A stretch of DNA of 64,000 bases from Motacilla alba alba (lineage: Eukaryota > Chordata > Aves > Passeriformes > Motacillidae). The stretch covers positions 107,854,929 to 107,918,928 of the forward strand of contig NC_052017.1 in the NCBI RefSeq assembly GCF_015832195.1. The letters run 5' to 3'. A program made the position numbers and the translations under genes. Below are positions 1-13,100 of the stretch, in pieces. How positions within the stretch are numbered: position 1 is the stretch's first letter; each line of letters opens with the position of its first letter. The notes beneath the pieces were generated by a model, which worked only from the letters and a program-made list of their open reading frames with translations, made no database searches and was not told the origin of the DNA.

Positions 1-3000
1 CTCTAGCAGGAATTTTAGCTGCAATTACACTACCAGGGACCACCTCAGTAGCTGCATTTTGTTGGGCAAGGGACATCAGAGTAGCCTTCTTGTACAGGGA
101 AAAGTGGCTATTTTTTTTCTATGTCTACATAAGTGTAGCCATGGCAGCTTACAGAATATATTAATTACATTAGCACAGCTTACTGACCATGGCTAAGGTT
201 TTCTTCTATTTCTTTTTGACTTTTTCTCACATGTTTATCCATTTATAATTTTCTCATCTATTTTCTATTTATATTTGCCCTTTGTCCCTCCCTTTTTGTC
301 CTTCTCTCAGCCCACAAGAAACACTTTGTTTACAGCTGCAATAAAAGACAGAAATATCAACTATATCTTCAATCTCTTGGGCATCTATAGATTTTGATCA
401 CTCAAAATTAGCCAGAAAGATAATCCCAAAGAAGTCCCATTCTTTTTGCTCCTGGATAAGATAGGGAACTGAAAGAAATGGTTACAAGATATGCAACATT
501 TTTATAGGCAAAGGAGACACCTTTAGAACATATTCAATTTTAGAGAAAGGAGACAACTTTCATTTTCAGAGCAGCACCATGTCAGGAGAAAGTCCCTAGA
601 GAATATGGCTGCCGACAATTTTTATATCACACCAGGGAGCAGCAGGACTGACTATGTCACAGGTTTCAAGAAGCTGGGAATCCAGAGTGGCAAAACATCT
701 GGCATGGAAGTACCTTCGTCCTCACAGGAAGCAGTCTTATCATATACTTCCGCAGGAAGGGCAGAGCACACCCAGCGGTGGTACCAGGGTCACCAACAAC
801 CCAGCAATTTCTTGGTAAATCCACAGGGATGAGGCAGGCCTGAGGTCAAGCTTGAAAGTCAAGTGAGAGAGTAAGGATGAGCAAGGAACTTGGAAAGCAT
901 ATCTACAGCATGGGTCCTTTAGGACCAGGGGAAGTACCTGCACATAAATGCAGCTCTCAAGCAAAGGGGGAGTGATGGGGACCAGCAAGGCTTGTCCAAG
1001 CTCACCTGCAGACATGCCTAGCAACTACCTTATCCCACAAGAGCTATGGCCTGCCAAAGTTTCTACGGCACACTGATATGTCCCCATTTTTTTAACCACT
1101 CCTATTTGTGAACACCAGAACATAGACTGAGTATAGTCTTTATTATTTCATACAGCTAAAGATGTAAATCAAAATGGAATCTCAACTGTGTTTATCAACA
1201 TGACTGTCTATAACAATCAGACTTATAGTCTTGTCAGTAGGAAAGGGAATTGTATTAAAACCTTGCATTTCTTGAAACCATGCTGACTGGCATTAAATAA
1301 TGTTTTCAATTATTTTGGGTCAGAGTCCTCAATTAAGACTTGCACTATTTTGCACAATTTTCATTAATCTTCCATTACTGATGTCAATGTACAGAGCTCT
1401 AGGTCACCGCTTTTCCCAATCTAATGTTAGAATTATGTTGACCACCCTCTAATACACTTAAATTCTGACAGCTTTCCAGGACTTTCAAAGGTAACTGTAG
1501 GAAGAGCTCCTGTGCAAAAATCATCTAGTTTTCTGGAAAGAATAAAAGAGCTCTTAAACCAGTTAATTTTCCCCACACAAAGCATACAGGTGTATGCTTC
1601 CACGTTACATGCTGCATCATGTGCTACATCTGGTCAGCTTAAATTTTTCCACCATTCCTTCCCTTCATCCACAGTTATTTCCACTGATGAGCAAAAACTT
1701 AACAGTTTCTTCTGTAGAGAGAAGTTCTGATGTAGACTTCTACTTCCTGCCTTTCAGTCTGCGCTCTGGAAAGTTTTTACTTGTTGATTAGATGTTCAAT
1801 TATTGCAGGTGGGATACTTTACACAGGATCCCAAAAATGATGATCATGATTAGCAGAGCTCTTCTATATTGGGATGATGTATTTTGAGAAGGTTTTTTTT
1901 GTCACTTTTCTCTTCAAGCATTTTTACTTACTTATCTATATTATTCTATATTTTACTTACTAGTCATAATTCACATGAGAAAATCAATGAATTACAGCCT
2001 CTGCATGCAGCCAATACTCTGTCCAATACTGAAATATCTTATCACACTTGCTCTAGACATCCTTTTAATAATCAGCAGATGCCTTGTTTCCTCTCTTTCT
2101 GACAGCCTGTCTTGAAGCATGTTTTGTGCTTCAGCAGCCTGCAATCCTCTTTTCTTTTTCAGTTCTACTGGAAAGAGACTAGCATGCTTCTCTTGTTCCA
2201 AAGGTCTTACTTGTTTCAGTCTTTCAGAAATTCAGCTGGCTTCTAGAATTTCACATGGCTAGCATTAGATGTACAAGGCCAGATCACAGTTACCTTTGTC
2301 TGCCATCTCACTCTCTGAAGATGACTGTCTGCTCCATCCTAAGTACTTGCCATCTGATGAGTCTTCTCTAGATTTTTATCCACAACAAGTGAACAGCCTT
2401 TCACAAACTAGAAAAAAGCACTGCAGTGATAAAGGAGGAAGGAATGGCATTCACTGCATTTTTCCTTTGTGCAGCCTTGTTTGGCAGTGCTCTAAAAGCT
2501 GACATCTGTTAGCGCAGGTAATTTTGTAACCTTGATGTCCTGATTATTTCTGGAACACATCCTGTAGCCTGTTTTTCTTCTCACAACACTGTCAAGAATT
2601 GTACTCATTTGTTTTGTGCCTGAATTGGTGCTGGATGATTCATTTTTTATCTTCTGTGAGGTTCATCTTTTATCTCAGTCCTTTCAAATGATTCATCTTC
2701 ATGACTTCATGAAGTGCTGAGAGGTGATTCAGAACCAGGAGATCTGGGTTTCCCAATGAAGGAGCTGCTCTTACTTCAGAGTCTGATTCTATCTTTAAGA
2801 CTATAGGCTTGAGATGTAACTAGACAAGAGACAAATGCACTTGTTGATTAGGTAATGGTAACAAGAAGTAAATAAACTAAGTCTAAAATCAATATCTTAA
2901 ACAATTAATAAATGCATTACTATTTCAAAACTACAGTTAGTAATTTTTCATACCATAAGAAAATTTTAAATGAATGAATTACTATTATGAATCACAATTA

Positions 3001-6000
3001 CTACTGAATTAGAAACTTATCAACCTTTCCTTCTACGCTTCTTAGTACTGGGGTTCAAATCTATCCATCTTCACTCCATCCTTCCACTCCAAGTTGCTTG
3101 GGCATATGCTTAATGAAGTGGATGGTTCAAGGAGTTTTCCCTTTGGTGCTCCAAAGGTCTTGGGTCCACAGCTCCATTCTCAGCTACAGGTGTCCACAAT
3201 CATACTTGCTAAAGATTCAGCCTCCTTTGTTCTTTCCATTATTTTTTATCTTGTTTACAATGTCTTCAGTTTCTCGGATGACTTTTTTCCCTGTTCTCAT
3301 CTCAAGTACTATGTCCAAACTCCTTCCCAACATCTCAAAAATTGCTTTTTTGCTCCTTAGTTGTGTACCTGCTCAAATCTGCACATGTGAAGCCTAAAAA
3401 GTGCCCCTCAATGACTCCAGAGATTGTCATCTTTGGATTTCAGCAGCTGTCCTTCGCTGCTGCTCAACAACTTTGCTCTGATCCTGTGATAGAAGTCTGA
3501 ACTTCTCAGTCATGTTTAAGATGTGGAAGGGAAGTGGCTAAAGGGATTAAATTGCTTTCTTTTTTTATCAGTCAGTTTATGTCAGCTGTCTCAAGAGGAG
3601 TTTTATCTGAAAGATTCCATGTTCCTCCACTTATCTCAGCCTTTGTTGTCTGCTGTAGGAAAGGTGCCAGCTTAAAGCACTCCATCTATCAGTTGCCTCA
3701 GAAACCCTTACCAGCATCTCCTAAAACAATTTGGAAATACATTTTCCTTCTCATTCACATTATCTGGAAAGAATGTTTCCTTACCACTTTCCTCCATGCT
3801 CATCCTCAGGAGCAGGTCTCTCTACAGGTACTCCCTAATTGCTGCCTTTATGAGCCATGTAACTTTGCTGATCCATGGAGCTTAAATCCACATGAGACAA
3901 TTCAGTTTTGACATTTGCTTCCGAGGAACCTCACTTTGTCCAAGTAATCTGAAATGGGAGCCCTAAAATCAGCATTGATAAGTTAATGGATCATTTGTAT
4001 TGACAATAAAATATTCACTTTTCAGGCATCTCTAACAGTTTTCTGATAGCACTTAATAGAAACAAAATGTAAGCACGCTTATATGAGTACAAAAAACAGG
4101 TAAGCAAAAGAGATTTTTTTTTAAAGTCCAAGCCCAGGAGACAGAAGATGCCATTAGAGAATCTGTGAAATAATGTCCCCTCTAAATTGCCCTGAACTAT
4201 GAACAGCTTTAATAATCTAAAATGCTTCAATTTTATGGCATGGACTGGAGCTATCAGCTTACTTCACAGAAAATAATGTGGAGTCTTCTCAGGTCACTAA
4301 GGTAAACTATGGACACAGGCTGGAGAATACTGTCCATATATTTCCTGTGTGCATATTGATTTATCTATCTTTAGTACTTGATTACCAAACCATTAGCTGA
4401 AATCTATTCAGAAAAAAACTAAGATGTCTGCTAACATAAAGTAACTGAAAGAGATAACAGGAATGATATCAATTCCCTTCTCTGAATTACCTCAGGCAAC
4501 CAACTATAATATGCTCTGGTAGTACCTGTGGTCACAACCACCCTTCACACACATCTTTCAAAGTAGATTTCACTAGGATTAAGAGGAGGGAGAAACTCTC
4601 TGGGGAGTTTATTGATCCTTCTCAGTCAACTCAGTTCCTATTTTACAGACAATTTTGTATTGCATAAAGATTTTTTATCTTATTAAAAAAATTATGTTTC
4701 CTGACCTTGCCCATTCTGTGGAGAGCTTGATTTGAACATAACTTCTTCTTGCAGGCAGGCCTGCAGACAGGCAGTCTTCTGATTTTTCATTCCACATCGA
4801 GTCTATTGGGAATGTTACCATGTGCAAAATTATATTTTGTCAATGTGGCAAGGAGATGCTGGCAAATGTCGTGTAAGCTGAATTATTTATGGTACAGAGT
4901 ACCTTACCATAAATTAGGACAGCTCTAGCAGTCCCAATATAAACAAGGTTTATATTAGGATGTAGCTCTCAGATTATTGCCAGCAGAATTTTAGAGTCTA
5001 TAAATATGTACAATAATAAACAAATCTTATTGGAATTAAACCCCCATAGCATTAATCAAATTTTAAAAGATATGTTAAGGGCGAGTGATGTTAACTCTAG
5101 AGTGAGATTATAAAAGAGAAGACCATAGGCTGTTACATAAAGAAGTAAATAGTTTGAAACCACAAAAGAAAATACCTAAATTAAACAATATATTATTGCA
5201 TAATATTGTTTATGCTTACACTTCTCCATAAATTGCTTGTTATTTAAATTTGTGTTCACAAACTTGAACAATGAATAATTCTGTTAATAAGGCATATGAT
5301 ATGTCTTATACGAAATCTTTCCTGTCCTGTAATAATATTGATATCTATGAACATCTTACTGAAGTTTCCATGCCATTTGATACCAGATGCTCAGGCAGGG
5401 ATGCATGTAGAACTGTATCCAACAGGCCTACCAGGCCCATGATGCATTCCACTACAGCAAAAACAAGGAATATGTCTTTGGAATTGACTTATTACAGTTC
5501 ATTCAGAGTTGTATGCAGGAACCACAGTGAATTTCATGAAAATTGCCCAAGCAAAAAGAAAAAAAACATAGGAACCGCAATAAGTTTATATTCTTACTTC
5601 ATCATAGGAAAGAGAGAAACATGAGAAGGATGAAAAAGCAGATTTTTTCTAGTATGTTTTACTTCTGAATGTTTGCACAAATCCGAATAAAAGTAATTTT
5701 TTCCTAGAGGGATGATTTTCTGTGTGATCACTAATTCTCTGTGCTGATTTACAGGACAGAACATGTCAATCCAATCAGCAAGTCACTTTGGTGTCTGTGC
5801 ACTCTACAAGCTGTCTGTGAAGTGCTGCCTGTTCCACTGGATTTAAAAGGCAGAGCAGCTTCAGGAGTTTTTATCTCTGCTTGACTGCTGGCTAGGGATT
5901 TGAACAGAAAAGAAAACTGCAAGAGGAAATTGGTTTGGACAAGAAGAGCTTCTGTACATAATTCTTATTAATTTGAAGATGAAATGCAGTCTCTTAGAAA

Positions 6001-8843
6001 CAAAAAATAAAGATAGTGTGATGGCTTACTCAATATGGTTATTGCTATGGGATTCAGCCCCATTTTCTAAGGATTAGAACAGGTTTCCCAGCATTGCCTA
6101 TTTGCTGGGAACAGAATTACTGGAATTCTTCCTTTTAGAGACAAGGCACATAAAGAACAAAAGGAATCTCAGCAGAGTGAAGCTCTGTTTCCCAGTACGC
6201 AGAAGACATGCATGAGCGCTCCAAGGGGGGAAGAGTGGCTCCATTTCAATGTTGTGGAACCTTTACTTTGTGTTTCAGTGGGGTTTTGGTCAGGAAATTT
6301 AAACTTTATATTGAAGGAAAGAGAGTACCAGATATTGACATTTACATTTGGTACAGGACATATGATTTTACTTAAGTAAAAATAGCTGCTAAAAAACTAC
6401 CAAAGTAAAATTTGTGCTTTGGGACAATGTTCAAGGGTTTTGTTTCTTTCTCTTCTCATTTAATAAATCCCAGTATGCATTTGCCTCCATATCTCAATAA
6501 AAACTCATGGTTTCTAAACTCAGGGTGCAGAAAGGCCTCATTGCCAATTTCTGTGTCAGAGCAAAGCAGGAAATCTTTATATGTTACAGACTTTGGGACA
6601 ATATTTCTATACCATTTATGTATATTTACTCTGACTTTTTTGGCCCAGCTTGTCACTTTCCAAGACTTTGATTCTATAATTTAATGCTGCAAGGGGTTTT
6701 CTTTTAAAAGTGAAAATTCCCTCTCTCCTCCTTTTATTTTGTAGTTTCTTCCTCAGGAATTTTAAATATATTTATGAATATTAAGACTTAGCATAATCTT
6801 CAAGTATTCAAATGTTTCCTTTGTGTGGTCATAAAGACATTAGTTTTAGATTAAAATACTTCCTTTTAACTGTATACTGTTAATCTTAGTCTTATGGGTG
6901 ATTCATTCTCTTTAAGTGCAATTAGCTACTATCCAAATGCAAAGGTCATGAAAGAATGGAAGTATAATTGTAACAGATAATTCAGAAAAGCAATAAGTAT
7001 CCCATTTTTTAACCTGTAGGGTATCTAATTTTAAATGTACATGGCTTCACAATCAAGAAAGCCACGCAGTCCAGTCTTATTTAGTGCAAAATTTTAATTT
7101 CTTTTATAGTATTTTCTGAAGTTTTGTAAAAGAAAGAGCTTCCAGATCAGTAATTTAGATTAAATTACTTACAAAATGAAAGAACAAAAAAGATAAACCA
7201 GAGAGGTACAGAAATCACTAAATAGTCTGATTCATATGGCAAGCATCATATAGATTGCATGAAATTTGGAGCATAGCTGAGTGCAGTTCCTCAAGATTAT
7301 ATGAGCTCTTTTACCTGTACTAAGTTTACTGTTCTGTCTACAGATCTACATTTCTAACAGTACAGTTCCATTCACTCAGAAAAAGCTGCTAAAGAAAATT
7401 AAAAAATATATACCAAATACAGACCTACTGATTTCGAACACAAGTGAGTAATTTATGTGATCTGGCAAGAATGCAACCTGATAGCTCAGGAGAATAAAAT
7501 ACATCTGTAGTTTATTGATAAAGGTACAATTTTTTTTTTTTAATTTCAGCTATAAATTATTTTATCTAGAGTAATTTAAGGGAATACGTGAGTCATCTAA
7601 GATTGCTATATTAGCAATATTCTAAATATTACAAGTTTAATGTTTTGATTTTTTCACAGTTAATATGTTTGATGTTGACCTAAATTCTCATGAGTGATAG
7701 TAAGCAAATTTTATGATGGCCAAAAAAAATGTTCAGAAAGAAAAAGAATCTATAGCTTCTGTAAAGAAACACAATATAAACTGACACAGATGTTTGACTA
7801 AAAAAATAATGTAAAAGTACCATGAAAGTAAGCAAAAAATCACTTATCTAAAGAACATTAGGTAGAAATAACCCTTTTTATAAAGGTTAGATTCTGAAAA
7901 AGTTTGAGACAGGTTGTCACTAAAGCTATATTTGCTTACATTGAAACTATAAACTGTACAAAAAAATTAATCTTAGAAAGACATACAATTCAGCCCTCAC
8001 ATTTTGCAAGACATATAACAGCAGCAAGCCGTGGTCTCATCATTGCTTTGTAAATGTGCTTTTGGGGAAAAACCAATAAATAATTTTTTTCAATCCTCAT
8101 ATCTCCATATTTCTCTCTCGATATTCCTCTACCAAGTACTTTTGAAACTATATTTTCTTGATTACTTCTAGGAGGTTGATAGACCATGTTACTAGTTAAG
8201 GCAGCTCAAACAGTATTCAAATCTTTGAGTCAGATCCTTCAAGTTTTTTCTTGCACATACTTTATTAAATTATTGATGATACAAAGGTTCAGTGTAATAA
8301 AAATGCTTCAAAAATATTTCCCTGCTTTGATTACTTGGGAAGAAGTAGATCAACCATTCCTGAACTTTGAAGCTTTTTTTTTTTTTTTAACCCTAGCAGT
8401 CCCTACACTAATGCTACATATACTGAATACTGATTATTGTTGTAGGCACTAGACTCTTAATATGGCCAAACACTGGCCAGGAAAATCAGATATTACTGGG
8501 CTGAGACACCTCCGAGCCTACAGATGTTGCCAGTTTGCCTCTCAGCAGCTCTGGTGTACAACTACAACTGCTGCTTCCTTCAACCTTCCTTTCTCCCTCT
8601 TCTCAAGACTGTCTATTTGTGATTTTGAGTCAGTAAAATCTTATAAAAGGCGCAGACACAAGTTCAGAGAAGCTTAACAGCAATAATCTCTGGTTTAGAT
8701 ATGAAATATTCCTCAGACTTAACAAATCCATAGTTATCTTCTATTCATCTGTCTACATGTGATTTTTGCCTCCTAACCTCTCAGCCATAAACTGTACAAG
8801 GTGATGGGCAGGTCAATTTGCTGTCCATACAACAGCCTTTCTT
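1..8843. other. AT-rich non-coding DNA, nothing assigned
   Basis: No gene, RNA or mobile element is recognisable. The open frames here are short (up to about 125 codons), lie on both strands, show no family motif and look like chance frames in AT-rich DNA. Two stretches are less AT-rich than the rest: about 600-1,030, and about 3,050-3,900, which holds overlapping plus-strand frames. Neither resembles a repeat or exon I know. A T15 run lies at 8,374-8,388. Old, unrecognisable repeats may be present. Confidence 0.6.
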
Positions 8844-8990
8844 CATAGAATCATAGAATGCTTCGGATTGGAAGGTACCTCACAGATCATCTGCTGCCTG
8901 CTGCCTCCTTTCCCCAGTGGGCCAGGGTACCCATCACTAGACCAGGTTGATCAGAGCCTCATATGCTGTGTAGTCCTTCTCAAGAGCATG
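8844..8990 (-). mobile_element. CR1 LINE, 3' end fragment (5' truncated)
   Basis: Read on the plus strand this begins with catagaatcatagaatg, the reverse complement of the 3' terminal octamer repeat that ends CR1 retrotransposons in birds and reptiles. It continues with the familiar reverse-complemented 3' UTR: a GGAAGG-type segment, then cccagtgggccagg and actagaccaggttgatcagagcc. Similarity fades after about 8,975, so the inner boundary is approximate. Only non-coding 3' sequence is left, as expected for the severe 5' truncation common in CR1. The substitutions relative to the usual CR1 pattern suggest a moderately old copy. Confidence 0.85.
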
Positions 8991-10060
8991 CGCCAAAAAT
9001 CCAGATCAGGTCTATTTTTCCATTATGATGGAAAAGCTAGAAGAAAATTCTTCCAATGACATCCTCCTGTTAACTGTGCTCTGTAGCATTTTTCTTAGCC
9101 TTGTTATAACTTTTTGTTATAACTTTATAACCTGTCTTTACCAAATACCTACCTGCTCCTCAGTCTGGCCTTTACTGTATGTGGAGGAAGGGTTTGACTT
9201 TCAGGAGACAATAAAATTCTGGAATCTGTAGACAATTAAATTTTCCTATGTGGATGGAAACCCTTCCTGAATTAGCAGCTCCAACAGAGGAACAACTGCA
9301 AAAGTGCTGCTAAACTTGTTTCCTGTCACCTTTTTCTTTAAGTCTTATAATTGACAGTGACATTTCTTCATACAAGTAGTGAGAAGGGACTCCATGAAAA
9401 TTTGCTATCAGCAAGTAGATTATTTTGTCCTACAGTACAATATCTTCATTAGGAAGCACCTGGAATTGCCTGCTACAATCAGTGCTTGACCAACTGTGCT
9501 AGAGAACGCTACCCATGCTTCCACCTTCCAAATTAACTTGAAAATATTTTGACCATCAGAAAGTTCTGGGGCATATACACTTTCTGCCTGACATCACTCA
9601 GTTATCACTGAATGAAATTAATTTTCACATGTCTGAGAAAGAACTTCTCAACTGTTATCTTGGACTGTCCAAAAACCCAGGGCTGGGAGAGGACAACATC
9701 ACACAGGTTTCTTTCAAATAGGTTATTGGCAATTTGAAGTATACCAAACCAGTGAGAATTCAGATATCATGGTTTATTTGAGATTGTCACCTCAGAGCTA
9801 CTGTTGTCTTCACAGCGTAATTGTTGGTATGTATAAGCAGGGATGTCCCCATTTTTATTTGAAAAGTCATAGTAAAGTTCTATACTGCTTTGAGATGAAA
9901 GCTATTGAAAGAGAAATAAGGGTAATTTTAAAGCTATGTGGAGGGCCATAGGCAGCCACTTCTCTGTGGATGTTATCCGTCTTTCTCGTGGCTTTCACAG
10001 CAGGTATCAATGCTTTTGAGCTTTTCTTCCATTTCACTGAAAAATTACAGATGTTTTCCA
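8991..10060. other. non-coding, nothing assigned
   Basis: AT-rich sequence with short frames only (60-68 codons). I see no repeat family or RNA gene. Confidence 0.5.
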
Positions 10061-10120
10061 GCTGAAAAATGTGGTAATTTGTTGAAAAATGTGGTAATTT
10101 GTTGAAATATGTGGTGATGA
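10061..10120 (+). repeat. 20-bp tandem repeat, three copies
   Basis: Three consecutive 20-bp units start at 10,061, 10,081 and 10,101, each of the form gYtgaaaaatgtggtaattt. The first two differ at one base (c/t at position 2). The third is diverged in its second half. The array is a minisatellite too short to have an obvious function. Confidence 0.9.
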
Positions 10121-13100
10121 AGATGAGTTAACCAGGAAGATAAAAAGAAACAGGCAGGGCCTTCTTGAATAGTAAAGTGTGGTTCAGTAATCAGTTTTGA
10201 GTTTCTAGCTTTGCTTCCAGTGAGCTCTTAAGTCTGAATATATGTAGGAGCTATTGAATACCTGTCAGGTTCATTACTCTTACCAACACCTTCCAGGATT
10301 ACCACCCGGGGGAATTGCATCTAATTTGGAAACATCTGCTGTAAAGGTTTGTACAGAAAAACTTGACACAAGCTTAGCCTCAAAATCTATATATTAAAAA
10401 AAAAAATTCTCCAGCTGAAAAGTACTTGTCAGCATTTTGTCTTAGCAGTACAGTAATCTTTAATTTAACAAGTCTCCATTTATTTTAGAGGAGGTTTTGC
10501 ATGTATAAAAAATAGGAAAAAGCACTAATGAAAAATGAGAGGCATATTCCTACCTAATATTCCTACTTCTTACAATTAATCATGTTAATAGACTGGAGAA
10601 TAAGGTTGACATTAGGAAAACAACGTGAAAATGGTATCTTATTGGACAAGCTTAATTTCTTCTTATGAAAATGAAGATGTTAAATTGTGGAAGAAAGCTT
10701 TGTAGATTATTTAATTTTCCATCATTTTTACTAGATATTACATTTTCTATCTCAAGAAAAAAATGGGGAAAAAAACCTCTTTCTGAAGCATTTAATATAA
10801 GCAGGAATCTTGTTGAATCCTGCTTTTTTTATGTTGCTGAAAAAAAAATTCTTTCAGCTGTCTTACTATTAATATTTTACAAATAAAATTTAAAAAAATG
10901 AAAAGCTCTGCTCCAAAAATGTCACATAGAATATTTAATGAGTAACAAAATACTTTCTATACTTTTAAATGTAGTTTTCATCAACCAGCATATTTTCATG
11001 AATATCTCTCTGTGAGCTCCATATTCTTTGTCAAAAAGTGATGGACTGGAAAAGATCTGACCATATCCGGAGAGACAGATTTATAATGAAAGCATGCAAT
11101 ATTTTGCCTCAAAATCTTGCTTTAAAAATTATTTAAGTTGTATTAAATTATGAACTCTATTCTCAATGGATTGTACAGGCTGAAAAACCACAAACAAAAG
11201 GAAAACAAGTGATTTGTTCCATCAAAAAAATGTTTTATTCATTTTTTATTAATTATTCCGGAAACAGAATAGACATTAAATTTGTAGATGAAAGAACCAC
11301 ATAGAAATGTGTTTCATAACCAGTTTCCTTACATATAGAACTTTCCCACACCCATTACTTACATTAGTTTTTGCTAAATATGAGGGGTGTGGTACTTAAA
11401 TATTTAACACCTACAAGGCTGCAAATACATAAACACCAGGAAACTCCTGCGAAATGGTAAAGTTTTCTGATTTGTCTTTCAAATTATACCTTCCTCTGGA
11501 CATTTTTCTTTTATTTTTTGATGTTTATGAATTTATGCAACTGTATCTGAAATAGAGTAAACATAGGTTAGAGCCCTTCCACATCCAACAGCATCAAAAG
11601 CAAAATAAGCTAATAACAGTAATAATAATAAAGTCTTCAAGGAGTTCAATTCAAGAGCAGCACTCATCATAGCCCTCATATAAATGAAATAACTTGTTTT
11701 GAAGCATTTCTCTTTCTAAAGACTGATCAGACGGATCTGAAAGTTCAATCTTCCAGCAGATAGCTGGTGTGCATAAAGTTTTTCAAAAAACTGAGTTTTC
11801 TACCTCCTGGTATTCTCAGAGTATTCTCTGTTCAGTGTAGACACTTCAGATCAAGCAAGCACACCCAAGCTGATTTCAGAGTAAGTAGTAAGTGTTCTGG
11901 CTGCTAACACGGGTCTGCTGCAGATCAGAGATGAGCTCAGGCTAAGCAACATGTTGCTATGGCTACACCGATGGCAATACCCAACCTAGTAAGTGTAAAT
12001 CTAACATATGTCTCCTGCTATGAGGCAGAGCCTCGGTGACTGCCCTGGAGCCATGCCTGAATACCTGCTCAGTAGGAATTCAATTTTGCAGAGCCACTGC
12101 AATGTGATTCAGAATCAATGGTCCCATATGTACTCCTAGGAGTATTATTCCCTGATTTCATCAAGGCAGTGTGTGGGTACATGGTGGGTCGAATATATTT
12201 GGGTTGTTTTCTCAGCAGTTTAATAAGAGAAAACGAGATTCTTCATGACTACACTTTTTAGCTGTCTTGAGCCTCAGAGTATAACTGATTAATGGCTATG
12301 CCATCCAGTCTCCTGATTTCAGATATAATAACAAAACTACACAGTTCTCTCCACGGCTCTCCACACCTGCAGGGAAAATTGAGGCCATTGTCTGCCATTT
12401 TCCAGCCAAACAAGTAAAAAGTTACTTTAGTAGGAGTGAAAGAGCTCAGGGAAAATCCTGGTTTTCTCTTTCCTTCTTAAAGGAAAAAAATAAGTTTTTT
12501 AAAGTACATCATGTTCCTCTGTTCCACTGTTGAAATTGCTTAGCAAGCCCATTTCATCCATAGCTTTAAATTGTTATTTTTAAACATCTCAAAAGGTGTG
12601 AACTGTCCAGATGAAAAGACACACACTGATTTCTGTGTGAAAAATTAAAATTCCCCGAGGGGTGCAAATAGGTAAATCTTTGGGCCAAGCCCTAAATATG
12701 CCAATCCTCATGCTAAGATCACTATATATGACTAATGAAAAATTAAGATGGTTTGAGTACACTAAAATATAACTTATTCATCCTTTCTCTTCTATTAAGT
12801 CCAGAAAACTGTGGTTGGCAAACTGGAAAACTCAGTAATTGAGTACTGGCTAGCAACTAGTAGCAGTTTAAACCTTAATTATTTTTTCTTATTCCTTTTA
12901 AATTTTTTTTTATCTGTTGTGTTTTTTTTCTTTTGTTAACTTTTGTGTGCAAAAAAAAGAGTCCCAATGTTTTTGTTTTTTTTTTCCATTTAGGATACTC
13001 AATGAAGACATCAGTTTGCAAGCATTAATTTAAATGGGTAGCAATTACTTTATCTAGAATCCCCTCTACTTTCCCAATGAAAGAGAGAAGCAATTTACAA

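Noticed and set aside
3094..3911. Series of plus-strand frames up to 125 codons
   Set aside because: Translations are Phe/Ser/Leu-rich as expected from pyrimidine-rich DNA and match nothing recognised. No splice or promoter context supports them.
5764..5900. Promoter-like stretch with tttaaaag near 5,844 and an LTR-like feel
   Set aside because: No CpG enrichment, no poly(A) signal at LTR spacing, no TG...CA ends. A TTTAAA match alone is expected by chance.
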